From NCBI GenBank assembly GCA_013376735.1, contig VINJ01000001.1, positions 3,224,001 to 3,288,000 of the forward strand: a DNA stretch of 64,000 nt, given 5' to 3'. Numbering within the stretch: position 1 is the stretch's first letter; each line of letters begins with the position of its first letter. Position numbers and translations under genes: made by a program. The notes under the pieces were generated by a model. The model was given only the letters and a program-made list of their open reading frames with translations, did not search any database and had not been told where the DNA came from. Positions 18,035 through 26,468 of this stretch are shown one piece after another. The stretch comes from a bacterium Scap17 (GTDB taxonomy: Bacteria; Pseudomonadota; Gammaproteobacteria; Pseudomonadales; Halomonadaceae).

Positions 18035-18214
18035 GGCTCACCTCATCAATAACGTGTTGAACATGACCTAACGATAAAAACTGTCTGCCAGACGTGCCAT
18101 GTCGTGGCACCTCTGGCCTTTGGTATGCGTGCTTGCCGGCACACACACCGCAAATCCGGGGAAGCATCAGTGGTACCCGGCACCGCCGACACTCGGTCGA
18201 AACTGCCCATAGCG

Positions 18215-20395
18215 TCAGAAATCATCCGGCTCGAAGGAGTTGACGCTTTCCTCGATCAGACGAGCACCCAGCTGTTGCTCCATGGACTGGATATGCGGGT
18301 CAGCACGCAAGGCTTCAACCGCGCGCGCATGACGCTCACCCAGCAGACGAATGCGACGACTGTGCGGCGTTTCCAGACCCTCCGGCAGCGGCGCGACGCT
18401 GATCTCCAGCACACGCTCCACGCCCTGGCCCGCCAGCGCCTTGCGAATGCGCTCCTGATGGACTTCGGCCATCATCGCCGACTGGGCGGGGTCCAGCCTC
18501 AACTTGAGGTGGGTGCCGTCGTCGTGCTCGACCAGGCAATGAGCGCCGATATTGCGCGTGATGCCGCCCAGCCCCAACGAGGGGAACAGCTCCAGCCACG
18601 CGGCGTGATTCAAGCGACCATCGGCACTCGATGCGCTTGGCACCGGCGAGGGAGCAGCCGCGGGTGCCGGCTCCGGCATCGGTTGCTCTGCCACGGCTGG
18701 CTCGTTTGCGACAGGCTCGTTTGCGACAGGCTCAGACACGACCGGCTCAGGCGCCGGCGATGCAGCGGGCTCGGGTTGTGCTGGCGCTGATGTTTCAGCT
18801 TCAGCGGCTTCCGGCGCTGCTGATACGGCTTCAGAGGGCTGCGGCGCTGCCATTTCAGCAGGCTGCGGAGCCGATGACTCAGCAGCCTCTGGCTGTGCTG
18901 GCGCGGAACCGAAGGCGGCACTCAGGCGTGACATCGCCGAACTGGGCGCAGCGGGCGCCTGTGCGGGAGCTGCCGTCTGTTCTGGCGCTGGTGCCGACTC
19001 CGGCGCGGTCTCAGGCTGAGGTTCGTCTTGCGCTACGTCGCGAAAGCCGGCATCCCGGGCGTCCTGCGGGACGTCCTCCGTCGCCCACGGGGGCGGCTCG
19101 TCGGCCATCGGCGGCTGTGCGTCGGTCGCTGGCGCGGCCACTGGTGCAGCAGGCTGGGGTGCGGGCGCCACCGGGGCCGCCGGAGCTTGCTGAACAGAAG
19201 CCTGTTGAACAGGCGCTTGCTGGACAGGCGCCGGGGCTTGAGCGCCAGGCGCGTTCGCCCCCTCCGCCTGGCCGGTCATCGGCAGCGGCGTCTGCGCCGG
19301 GCGCGGCACGCCCTGCGGGCGGAAGGCCAGCATGCGCAGCAGCGTCATTTCCAGCGCGGTGCGCGCATCCGGGGCGTTGGCCATGTCGCCACGCCCCTGC
19401 AGGGCGATCTGGTAATAGAGCTGCACGTCTTCGCCGGTGAAACGACTGGCCAGCGCCAGCAGTGCATCACGGTCACCATGCCCGTTGTCCAGCGCGCTCG
19501 GCACCATCTGGGCGATCGCCAGGCGATGGAAGACAGAGGCCATGTCGTCCAGCACCCCGCCGTAGTCCGGCCCTTGCTCGGCCAGTGTCGCGACCTCCGC
19601 CAGCAAACTTGCGGCGTCCAGCGAGGCCAGGCACTCAAGCAGCGCCAGCACGTGACGGTGATCCAGCGTGCCGAGCATGGCGGCGACATCTTCGCGCCGC
19701 ACCTGACCATGGCCGAAGGCGATCGCCTGGTCGGTCAGACTCATGGCGTCACGCATCGAGCCATCGGCGGCCTTGCCGAGCAGCCAAAGTGCGTCTTCCT
19801 CGAAGCTGACTTCCTCGCGGGCGAGAATGTCAGACAGGTGCTCGACCACGCGCACCGGTGGCATGTTCTTGAGCGTGAACTGCAGGCAGCGCGACAGGAT
19901 GGTGACCGGCAGCTTCTGCGGGTCCGTGGTCGCGAGCAGGAACTTCACATGGGGCGGCGGCTCTTCCAGCGTCTTGAGCAGCGCATTGAAACTGTGGGTC
20001 GACAGCATGTGCACCTCATCGATGAGGTACACCTTGTAGCGGCCCTGGGTCGGCGCGTACTGGACGTTGTCCAGAAGCTCACGCGTGTCCTCGACCTTGG
20101 TCCGCGAGGCGGCGTCAACTTCGATCAGGTCGACGAAGCGGCCATCATCGATCTCGCGACAGGTGCCACACACGCCACACGGCCTGGAGCTGACGCCCTC
20201 TTCGCAGTTCAGGCACTTGGCCAGAATGCGTGCCAGCGTCGTCTTGCCGACACCGCGGGTCCCGGTGAACAGATAGGCATGGTGCAGGCGCCCCTGATCG
20301 AGGGCATTGACCAGCGCACGGCTGACATGCTCCTGACCGATCAGTTCGTGAAAATTGCGCGGGCGCCACTTGCGCGCCAATACCTGATAGCTCAT
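18215..20395 (-). CDS. dnaX: DNA polymerase III subunits gamma/tau
   Basis: The 726-residue clamp-loader protein has the AAA+ module at residues 1-370: Walker A GTRGVGKTT, zinc-binding cysteines (CLNCEEG...CGVCGTC), Walker B LIDEVHML and SRC motif LSRCLQF. An Ala/Pro/Gln/Glu-rich linker of about 230 residues follows, then a tau C-terminal domain from about residue 620 (LNHAAWLELFPSLGL). The linker contains duplicated phrases (VQQAP-like, PVANE-like) coded by short tandem DNA repeats. I found no A-rich slippery run like the E. coli frameshift site, so gamma may not be made the same way. ATG 20395 (MSYQVLARKWRP) is the conserved start. Confidence 0.96.
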   Translation of the reverse strand: MSYQVLARKWRPRNFHELIGQEHVSRALVNALDQGRLHHAYLFTGTRGVGKTTLARILAKCLNCEEGVSSRPCGVCGTCREIDDGRFVDLIEVDAASRTKVEDTRELLDNVQYAPTQGRYKVYLIDEVHMLSTHSFNALLKTLEEPPPHVKFLLATTDPQKLPVTILSRCLQFTLKNMPPVRVVEHLSDILAREEVSFEEDALWLLGKAADGSMRDAMSLTDQAIAFGHGQVRREDVAAMLGTLDHRHVLALLECLASLDAASLLAEVATLAEQGPDYGGVLDDMASVFHRLAIAQMVPSALDNGHGDRDALLALASRFTGEDVQLYYQIALQGRGDMANAPDARTALEMTLLRMLAFRPQGVPRPAQTPLPMTGQAEGANAPGAQAPAPVQQAPVQQASVQQAPAAPVAPAPQPAAPVAAPATDAQPPMADEPPPWATEDVPQDARDAGFRDVAQDEPQPETAPESAPAPEQTAAPAQAPAAPSSAMSRLSAAFGSAPAQPEAAESSAPQPAEMAAPQPSEAVSAAPEAAEAETSAPAQPEPAASPAPEPVVSEPVANEPVANEPAVAEQPMPEPAPAAAPSPVPSASSADGRLNHAAWLELFPSLGLGGITRNIGAHCLVEHDDGTHLKLRLDPAQSAMMAEVHQERIRKALAGQGVERVLEISVAPLPEGLETPHSRRIRLLGERHARAVEALRADPHIQSMEQQLGARLIEESVNSFEPDDF

Positions 20396-20815
20396 TGAGC
20401 GGGGCATTCCTTGGGCGATCTGAAACATGAGCTGAAATCTGCACGATCCGACTGGGCTTTACCCCCGACGATCGACAGACGGAGACCGATGACGAGGCCT
20501 CGCTGAGAATGCGCTCATTCTAGCGACTTGCCGAGTGGCTTCAAAGCACGATGCCACTTGCGCATCAGGATTGAGGGCACGACGCCGGATGACAGGCGTG
20601 GTGCACCCCGAATTGCGGGCACGACGAAACGCCAAGCGGGGCTCGGGTCAGGCAGGAGATGACAGGTTCAGACAGCGAGGGCGTGGCGAAAAGCTTCAGA
20701 CAGCGCAAGGCGGAGGACTTGCAGGGGCTTGCGAGGGCTTGAGATAGAGCATTGCACAGCAGGCGAGGCAATGCGGACATTTCATGAGCAGCCACTTTCA
20801 GGGCCCTGAAATGGA
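20396..20815. other. Intergenic region between dnaX and the 4.5S RNA gene
   Basis: These 420 bases hold the dnaX promoter at 20517-20544 and, near 20663-20740, short repeated phrases (ttcagacagcg twice; gggcttg repeats). A 16-bp palindrome at 20796-20811 lies just downstream of the 4.5S RNA gene but has no U-run. No coding sequence is supported. Confidence 0.45.
20517..20544 (-). promoter_or_regulatory. Probable sigma-70 promoter of dnaX
   Basis: On the minus strand TTGAAG (20544-20539) and TAGAAT (20522-20517) are spaced by 16 bp. Transcription would start about 110 bases before the dnaX ATG. A small inverted repeat GAATG/CATTC overlaps the -10. Confidence 0.6.
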
Positions 20816-20925
20816 GGCGGCCCCATCAGCCACATCCCGGCACACGCGTCAGCCACTACCGTTGCTCCCTTCCGGGCCTGGCGGGGTTTGCAGCCTAGCA
20901 TTGCGGGAGGACCGATAGGGCCACC
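20816..20925 (-). ncRNA. ffs: 4.5S RNA, small bacterial signal recognition particle RNA
   Basis: On the minus strand the sequence contains the conserved SRP RNA domain IV hairpin, including the CAGGCCCGGAAGGGAGCA core with its GGAA tetraloop and the asymmetric loop that binds Ffh. It also has the TGACGCGTGTGCCGGGATG segment on the 3' side and UCCCGCAA on the 5' side. The first and last ~8 bases pair (GGTGGCCC with GGGGCCGCC) to close the long hairpin. At about 110 nt it matches the E. coli size. The exact ends are estimated from pairing. It acts with Ffh in co-translational membrane targeting. Confidence 0.95.
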
Positions 20926-20998
20926 ACAAACATGATCATTCGGTGAACTACCGAGCCAATCGCTTGAACTTCAAGCACTTGGCGTGATCAAGGCGCAC

Positions 20999-21027
20999 AC
21001 TATAACAGCGCATCGCCGCCCTCACAA
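20999..21027 (-). promoter_or_regulatory. Probable promoter of the 4.5S RNA gene
   Basis: On the minus strand TTGTGA (21027-21022) and TATAGT (21004-20999) have the ideal 17-bp spacing and are followed by a GC-rich discriminator. This predicts a leader of about 65 nt to be removed, plausibly by RNase P as in E. coli. Confidence 0.72.
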
Positions 21028-21046
21028 GGGGAGATCACGCCACGGG

Positions 21047-22222
21047 CTATAGCGTTGCCTCACGCGCATGGCGATGGCGGAAATGACGCGCCATCACCGG
21101 TAGCAACAGCATCAGGACGATCAGGCGCAGAAGGTGATGGAAGGCGACGAAGATCGGGTCGAGATCGAGCGCCACTGCCAATAGCGCCATCTCGCCGATA
21201 CCGCCGGGCGCCAGGGCAAGAAAGGCCACGTCACGCGGCACCCCCATCAGCTGATGGATCAGTTCGGCAAAGCAACCCAGCACCGACAGCGAGATCAGAG
21301 TCGCCACGCCCGACTGACCCATCACCCCGACCAGCACCCGCGGCGCAAGGCCCTTGAAGCGCGCCCCGATGGCGCAGCCCAGCACCAGCTGCATGACATC
21401 GGTGCCCCACACCGGTGGCGAGAAACGCACCACGTCGCCAAGCGACAGCACCAGCGCCAGCAACAGCGGCGCCAGCAGCGAGGCATTCGGTATGCGCAGT
21501 CGCCTGGCCAGAGGTAGCAGAATCGGCAGCACCGCGATCAACCACAGGCCGCTTACCGCCACATCCCTGCCGATGCCGGGCGTGCCCGACGCACCTTCCA
21601 GCACCCAATAGAGCGGCGGCAGAATCATGATCACCAGCAGCACTCGCAAGGATTGCGCCACCGCGATGCGCTGCGGATCGCCACCGATGCGCTCGCCGAT
21701 CACCACCATCGCCGTCAGCGCACCGGGCACCGAGGAGAACCACGCGCTGGTGACGTCAAAACCACAGCGGCGATACCAGGCGGCGCAGGCCAGCGTCGAG
21801 GCCCATACCCCCGCCAGCAGCAGCAACGCCGACAACCACCAGCTGGAGAGGTGCGAGACCAGCTCCGGCGAGACGCGCGCGCCCAGCGTCAGACCCAGTA
21901 CGCCCAGAAACAGGTTGCGCAGGCGGTCCGGCACACCGAGCCTCAACCCGGCCATCGCGCCCAGCAGGTTGGCGACCAGCGGCCCCAGCATCCATGCCAG
22001 CGGCATGCCGGTGAGCTGGAACAGCCAACCACCCACCACGCCCAGCGCCAGCGAGGCCAGCAGCGGCCTGAGCGACGCGACCGACACAGCCGACGCGACC
22101 GACACAGACGCGTCAGTCGAAAGCCGCTGCGCTGGCGAAAGACGCCGCGCTGGCGAAAGACGCCGGGCTGGCGAGAGACGAGAGGCGCGCGCCTTGAGGC
22201 GCTGCAGCGGAATGAATGGCAT
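21047..22222 (-). CDS. AbrB-family integral membrane protein (AbrB duplication)
   Basis: The 391-residue polytopic protein has two tandem AbrB-type halves, each beginning with a G-x-x-x-G...GxPLAWMLGP-like motif. This is the family once misannotated as ammonia monooxygenase and best regarded as a transporter of unknown substrate. It has about ten hydrophobic segments. The cytoplasmic N-terminus contains three copies of a SPARRL-like hexapeptide encoded by an 18-bp DNA repeat at about 22123-22182. ATG 22222 has an AAGGA site. It is divergent from a response regulator, kinase and binding-protein operon (180 bp apart), so those genes may control it or share its substrate. That link is inference. 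Confidence 0.88.
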   Translation of the reverse strand: MPFIPLQRLKARASRLSPARRLSPARRLSPAQRLSTDASVSVASAVSVASLRPLLASLALGVVGGWLFQLTGMPLAWMLGPLVANLLGAMAGLRLGVPDRLRNLFLGVLGLTLGARVSPELVSHLSSWWLSALLLLAGVWASTLACAAWYRRCGFDVTSAWFSSVPGALTAMVVIGERIGGDPQRIAVAQSLRVLLVIMILPPLYWVLEGASGTPGIGRDVAVSGLWLIAVLPILLPLARRLRIPNASLLAPLLLALVLSLGDVVRFSPPVWGTDVMQLVLGCAIGARFKGLAPRVLVGVMGQSGVATLISLSVLGCFAELIHQLMGVPRDVAFLALAPGGIGEMALLAVALDLDPIFVAFHHLLRLIVLMLLLPVMARHFRHRHAREATL

Positions 22223-22401
22223 GCTGGCTTCCTTGTCAGCGACACGAAACAGGCCACCAATGATACGCTGGCGCAAGCGCCATTGGCTGCCTGTTTGAGG
22301 CATTATTGCGCCTTCAAGCGGCCACTGCAGGTCGCAGACCGGCCCTGGGCCTGACTCTCATCACTCTTGTCGCGTACCTGACGCGCCCTTGCGGAGCCCG
22401 G

Positions 22402-23247
22402 ATGACTTTTCCCGACTCACTCCCCTCAGCACCTGACAATTCAGCGGCTGACGCCTCAGCGGCTGACGCTTCAGCGCATGGCTCAGCCACCGCCCCGTCC
22501 CCGCCCCTGCTGCTGGTCGAGGACGACGCCCTGCTGTCCAGCACGCTGTGCAGCGTCTTTTCCGCCGAGGGCCTTGCGGTCACCCACCTGGCCGACGGCG
22601 CCGCGGCGCTTGCCCGCCTGGCGACCCACCACGATCACGGCTTCGCGCTGATCGTGCTGGATCTCAACCTGCCCGGCGCTTCCGGGCTCGAGATTCTCGC
22701 CGCGCTGCGCCAGCACGACCGCCAGACCCCGGTGCTGATTCTCACCGCGCGCGGCGCCATCGAGGACCGCGTGCGCGGGCTGGACCTGGGCGCCGATGAC
22801 TATCTTGCCAAGCCCTTCGTGCTCGATGAGCTGGAAGCCCGCGTGCGCGCCCTGCTGCGCCGCCATGCCACTCTTCAGGCCAGTCAGCAGGCCACTCTTC
22901 AGGCCAGTCAGCAACCGGCGCCCTCGTCTGGCATCGTCCCACGCCTGACCCTCGGCAGCCTGGTCTTCGAACCACTCAATGCACGCTTTCTGCTCGCCGA
23001 TACCCCGCTGGCGCTGCCACCCCGTGAACAGCGCCTGCTGGGTTGCCTGATCCAGCATGCCGGCGAGCCGGTGGACAAGGCGCGCCTGACCCGGGAGGCC
23101 TTCGGCGAGGAGGAAGCCGTGGGCGACAACGCCATCGAGGTCTATGTACACCGCCTGCGCAAGCGCCTGGAAGGCAGCGATGTCAATCTGCGCACCATCC
23201 GGGGCCTTGGCTATCTACTGGAACAGACCACGGACGACAGCGCTTGA
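22402..23247 (+). CDS. OmpR-family response regulator, TctD-like
   Basis: The 281-residue protein has a receiver domain (about residues 35-150) with the acidic pair EDD, phosphoacceptor Asp87 in VLDLNLPG and the conserved Lys in LAKPF. A winged-helix DNA-binding domain follows (about 180-275, ending VYVHRLRKRL...TIRGLGYLL). A 35-residue Ser/Ala-rich leader precedes the receiver, longer than usual. The linker between domains carries a 24-bp exact duplication coding ATLQASQQ twice. ATG 22402 is preferred over the TTG at 22306. Its stop overlaps the kinase start (TTGA), so the two are translationally coupled. Confidence 0.93.
   Translation: MTFPDSLPSAPDNSAADASAADASAHGSATAPSPPLLLVEDDALLSSTLCSVFSAEGLAVTHLADGAAALARLATHHDHGFALIVLDLNLPGASGLEILAALRQHDRQTPVLILTARGAIEDRVRGLDLGADDYLAKPFVLDELEARVRALLRRHATLQASQQATLQASQQPAPSSGIVPRLTLGSLVFEPLNARFLLADTPLALPPREQRLLGCLIQHAGEPVDKARLTREAFGEEEAVGDNAIEVYVHRLRKRLEGSDVNLRTIRGLGYLLEQTTDDSA
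22867..22914. repeat. 24-bp tandem duplication in the response regulator linker
   Basis: Two adjacent 24-bp copies (22867-22890 and 22891-22914) differ only in the last base. They code for a repeated ATLQASQQ octapeptide between receiver and DNA-binding domains. Confidence 0.88.
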
Positions 23248-24968
23248 ATTCCGCACCCTCACCACGCCCGCATTCGGCGGCAAAACGCAGCATCAGCCTC
23301 TATCGGCGCCTGCTGAGCTGGCTGCTGTTGCCCCTGCTGGCGCTGGGCACGCTTTTGCTGGTGCAGGCCTTCCTGTCGGCGCGCGAGGCAGCGGACCGCG
23401 CCTATGACCGGCTGCTGGAGGCCTCGCTGGTCACCATTGCGGAGCAGGTCAAATGGCAGGACGGCCAGTTGTGGCTCGACCTGCCGCCCGCCGCGCTCGA
23501 GATGCTGGCCACCGACGCCCAGGAGCGCGTCTTCTACAGCCTGGTGGATGCCGATGGCGAGCAGGTCACCGGCAATACCCACCTGCCGGACGCCAATCGC
23601 GCCGCCGATGGTCGCCTGACCCCACAGGAATCGCTCGGACGCAGCGGCGAGCTGTCGTTTCGCGATATCGCCTGGCAGGGGCAGGCACTGCGGCTGGGCA
23701 GCCTCGATACCCGGCTGGGCGGCTGGGGCGATGACCCACGCCACGGCCAGCGCTACAGCATTCGCGTCGCCCATACCCGCGAGGGGCGAGACACCCTGAC
23801 GCGTGAGCTGTTCAGCGGCTCGCTGGTGCGTCTGGCGGGCATGGCCACGCTGGCACTGCTGGTGGTGCTGATCGGCGTGCGGCTGGCGCTGTCGCCGCTG
23901 ACCCGCCTGCGTCGCGCCATTCGCGAACGTGACTCGCGCAGTCTGGCGCCACTCAACCTGCCCCTGCCGCGCGAGCTCGAAGAGCTCAAGCACACCATCA
24001 ATGACCTGCTGGCGCGCATGCGCCGCGTGCGCGCCAATCAGGAGCGCTTCATCGGTGATGCCTCGCACCAGCTGCGCACCCCACTGGCGGGACTCTCCGC
24101 TCACGCCGAGCTGGCACTGCGTCAGCAGGACCCCAGCGCCTGGCATGCCGCGCTGGGCCAGATGCAGGCCACCGCCAGCCATACCGCCCACCTGGCCAAT
24201 CAACTGCTATCGCTGACACGCCTCAACAACCCGGAGGTGCAGCCGCCGCGCGTGCCGCTGGAGCTGTCGGCGCTGGCGCGCGCCACCGTCAGCCGCCTGT
24301 TCCTGCGCTGTGATCGCGCCGGCGTGGACCTCGGCCTCGAGATCGCCCCGGACATCGATGGCGCCGCCTGGACGCTGGGCGTCGAATGGCAGCTCGAGGA
24401 GGCATTGGCCAATCTGATCGACAATGCCTGCAAGCACGGCGCGCGCACCGTCACACTCACCCTGAGCCGGATGGCGGCACCGAGCGATGCCACGTTCACG
24501 CAACCGGACAGCGCCGCACTGGCGGGCCGCTGGCGGCTGAGTGTCGAGGATGACGGCCCGGGCATCGACGCCGAACGGCGCCTGCTGGTGCTGCGCCCCT
24601 TCCACCGCAACACCCAGCCCGACAGTCATGCCCAGACGCCGACGCAGCAGCCCGATGAGCTCAAGCATCACGAAGGCGCCGGACTGGGACTGGCGATCGT
24701 CGATGGCATCGCGCGACACCACGATGCGCGTCTGACGCTCAGCGACGCGACAGCACTCAGCGTGACGCAGGCTGCCGACTCTGCATTCCGCGCAGACGAT
24801 GCAACCCGCACAGCCGACACAAACGGCATAGCCAAGACAGGCGCGTCCTGCGGGCTATGCGTCAGTCTGTATCTGGCACCCTGTGCAGCGCCTGAGGTGA
24901 GAGAGGATGAGGACGATAAATCAGCACAGGCCGGCAAGCCTGCCAGGACAGGAGGCACAGCATGCTAG
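23244..24968 (+). CDS. Sensor histidine kinase, TctE/2CSK_N type
   Basis: This 574-residue inner-membrane kinase pairs with the response regulator just upstream. It has a first membrane helix (about residues 20-45), a periplasmic 2CSK_N-type domain (about 45-195), a second helix (about 200-225) and a HAMP-like linker. The H-box GDASHQLRTPL follows (His275), then N-box NLIDNACKHGA, DDGPGID and GAGLGLAIV. TctE-type kinases often sense organic acids, sometimes through a separate binding protein. The start is TTG 23244, overlapping the regulator stop as TTGA; no ATG or GTG lies nearby before the first helix, and a low-complexity tail follows the ATPase domain. The downstream binding protein overlaps the end by seven bases. 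Confidence 0.9.
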   Translation: MNSAPSPRPHSAAKRSISLYRRLLSWLLLPLLALGTLLLVQAFLSAREAADRAYDRLLEASLVTIAEQVKWQDGQLWLDLPPAALEMLATDAQERVFYSLVDADGEQVTGNTHLPDANRAADGRLTPQESLGRSGELSFRDIAWQGQALRLGSLDTRLGGWGDDPRHGQRYSIRVAHTREGRDTLTRELFSGSLVRLAGMATLALLVVLIGVRLALSPLTRLRRAIRERDSRSLAPLNLPLPRELEELKHTINDLLARMRRVRANQERFIGDASHQLRTPLAGLSAHAELALRQQDPSAWHAALGQMQATASHTAHLANQLLSLTRLNNPEVQPPRVPLELSALARATVSRLFLRCDRAGVDLGLEIAPDIDGAAWTLGVEWQLEEALANLIDNACKHGARTVTLTLSRMAAPSDATFTQPDSAALAGRWRLSVEDDGPGIDAERRLLVLRPFHRNTQPDSHAQTPTQQPDELKHHEGAGLGLAIVDGIARHHDARLTLSDATALSVTQAADSAFRADDATRTADTNGIAKTGASCGLCVSLYLAPCAAPEVREDEDDKSAQAGKPARTGGTAC

Positions 24969-26323
24969 CGCGACGTCCGCGAATCGGGCGGCAGCGCCCT
25001 GACAAACACGGCCCTGACAGTCACGGCTCTGGCAATCACAGCCCTGTGAATCAGGGTCCGGACAGACAGCGCGCTGGAGGACTGGTGGTCTGCCTGGGGC
25101 TGGCCATGCTCCTGAGCCCCGTCAGTCAGGCCGCAACCCAGACAGGGGCCCGGACGGCGTTCGATCCGCTGCTCGAAGAGCATCAATCGCTGTGGTTGCA
25201 GGGCGGCCAGCCACTCACGGCGCCCGCGCCTGACAGTGGCGCCAGCCTCGCGGCCGACCTGACGATACACGCCGCGCTGGACCTGCCCGAGATTCGCCCG
25301 CTGCTGCTGCGCTACAGCCGCCAGCATCCTGAGCGCGTGCTGCACTACGTCAATCGCTCCGCCCTGGGACTTGAAGCACAGTACCTGCAGGCGCCGCTGA
25401 CACCGCAGGCCGATCTGATGATCTCCTCGGCCATGGGGCTGCAGTACCGACTCGCCAATCAGGGTCATGCTCTGGCACTCGAGGCCCCCAACCTGACCGC
25501 CTGGCCGGCCAACTCACGCTGGCGCAATGAGCTGTATGCGATGAGCTTCGAGCCGATCGTGATGGTGGCGCGACGTGATGCGCTCAAGCACCTGGCGGAC
25601 CTCGACGGCCTGCGCAATCCCCTCGATGTGCTGCGCAGTCATCGCGACTTCTGGCACCTGCTCGAGACGCGCCGCGAGCAGCTGCGCGGCCGCATCATCA
25701 GCTACGATCCGCGCCGCAGCGGCTCCGGCTTTACCTATGCCGTGTCCGATGCCCGTCAATCGCCGCGCTACTGGACGCTGGTGCGCGCCATGGGTCAGGC
25801 CGATGCCAGACTGGTCAGCACCACCGGCGCCATGCTCGAGGCGCTGGCCAGCGGCGAGGTGGACATCGCCTACAACCTGGTCGGCCCCTACGCGGTGACC
25901 TTTGCCCGTGCCCATCCGGAGCTGGTGGTGATCGTGCCGGAAGACTATGTGCTGATTCAGCGCCGGCTGGCCTTCGTCCCCCAGCAGGCACCTCACCCCG
26001 AGGCTGGTGAAGCCTTTCTCGACTGGTGGCTGAGTCTGGAAGGCCAGCGGCTCGTGGCCAGCGACAGCCAGCTGGGCGCGTTGCACCCCGAGGTGCGTGG
26101 CGAGGGCAGCGCTCAGCATATGCGCGAACAGCTGGGCGATGCGCTGCGCCCGATCGAGATCGGCCCTGGCCTGCTGGCGACGCTCGATCGCCTCAAGCAG
26201 GCCAGCTTCCTGAGCCGCTGGGTGCTGGAATTCGAGGCACCCGCTCCCGTTGTCGGTGAGACGAGTCAGGGGCAAATTCAGAGGCAGACCCCGTCAGCCA
26301 CGCCGCCAGAATTGAACCAATGA
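24962..26323 (+). CDS. Periplasmic substrate-binding protein (ABC Fe3+/2-aminoethylphosphonate-type fold), probable accessory sensor
   Basis: The 453-residue product is an extracellular solute-binding protein with a Sec signal. Unusually, the hydrophobic core starts only after ~38 polar residues rich in Gly-Pro-Asp-x-His repeats. The mature part has the bilobed order, including SYDPRRSGSGFTYAV, VSTTGAMLEALASGEVDIAYNLVGPYAV and a VIVPEDYVL hinge, as in group-1 binding proteins. No ABC permease or ATPase genes are adjacent, so it probably presents ligand to the kinase rather than to a transporter. ATG 24962 is set by AGGAGG six bases upstream, although it overlaps the kinase gene; GTG 25046 would give a shorter signal but has no ribosome site. 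Confidence 0.87.
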   Translation: MLARRPRIGRQRPDKHGPDSHGSGNHSPVNQGPDRQRAGGLVVCLGLAMLLSPVSQAATQTGARTAFDPLLEEHQSLWLQGGQPLTAPAPDSGASLAADLTIHAALDLPEIRPLLLRYSRQHPERVLHYVNRSALGLEAQYLQAPLTPQADLMISSAMGLQYRLANQGHALALEAPNLTAWPANSRWRNELYAMSFEPIVMVARRDALKHLADLDGLRNPLDVLRSHRDFWHLLETRREQLRGRIISYDPRRSGSGFTYAVSDARQSPRYWTLVRAMGQADARLVSTTGAMLEALASGEVDIAYNLVGPYAVTFARAHPELVVIVPEDYVLIQRRLAFVPQQAPHPEAGEAFLDWWLSLEGQRLVASDSQLGALHPEVRGEGSAQHMREQLGDALRPIEIGPGLLATLDRLKQASFLSRWVLEFEAPAPVVGETSQGQIQRQTPSATPPELNQ

Positions 26324-26387
26324 TGCGTGGCGTCAGAGCTGGCTAGCCCCTCTCGTTCTGTAAACGTACTGGACACAGCTCCGAGCC

Positions 26388-26429
26388 CATCACGCACAAG
26401 GCGCCCCACGGGGCGCCTTGTGCGTGATG
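26388..26429. terminator. Strong hairpin between binding protein and mscK genes
   Basis: A 19-bp perfect stem (26388-26406 with 26411-26429) has a four-base spacer whose outer bases can also pair. It separates convergent genes and may act in both directions, though no long T-run follows. Confidence 0.8.
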
Positions 26430-26468
26430 CCATGCGGCAATCCAAGAGATGAGCGAGAGGATTCAGCG

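Noticed and set aside
20796-20811. Terminator of the 4.5S RNA gene
   Set aside because: The 16-bp palindrome is directly downstream but is short and has no U-run, so it is not called as a terminator.
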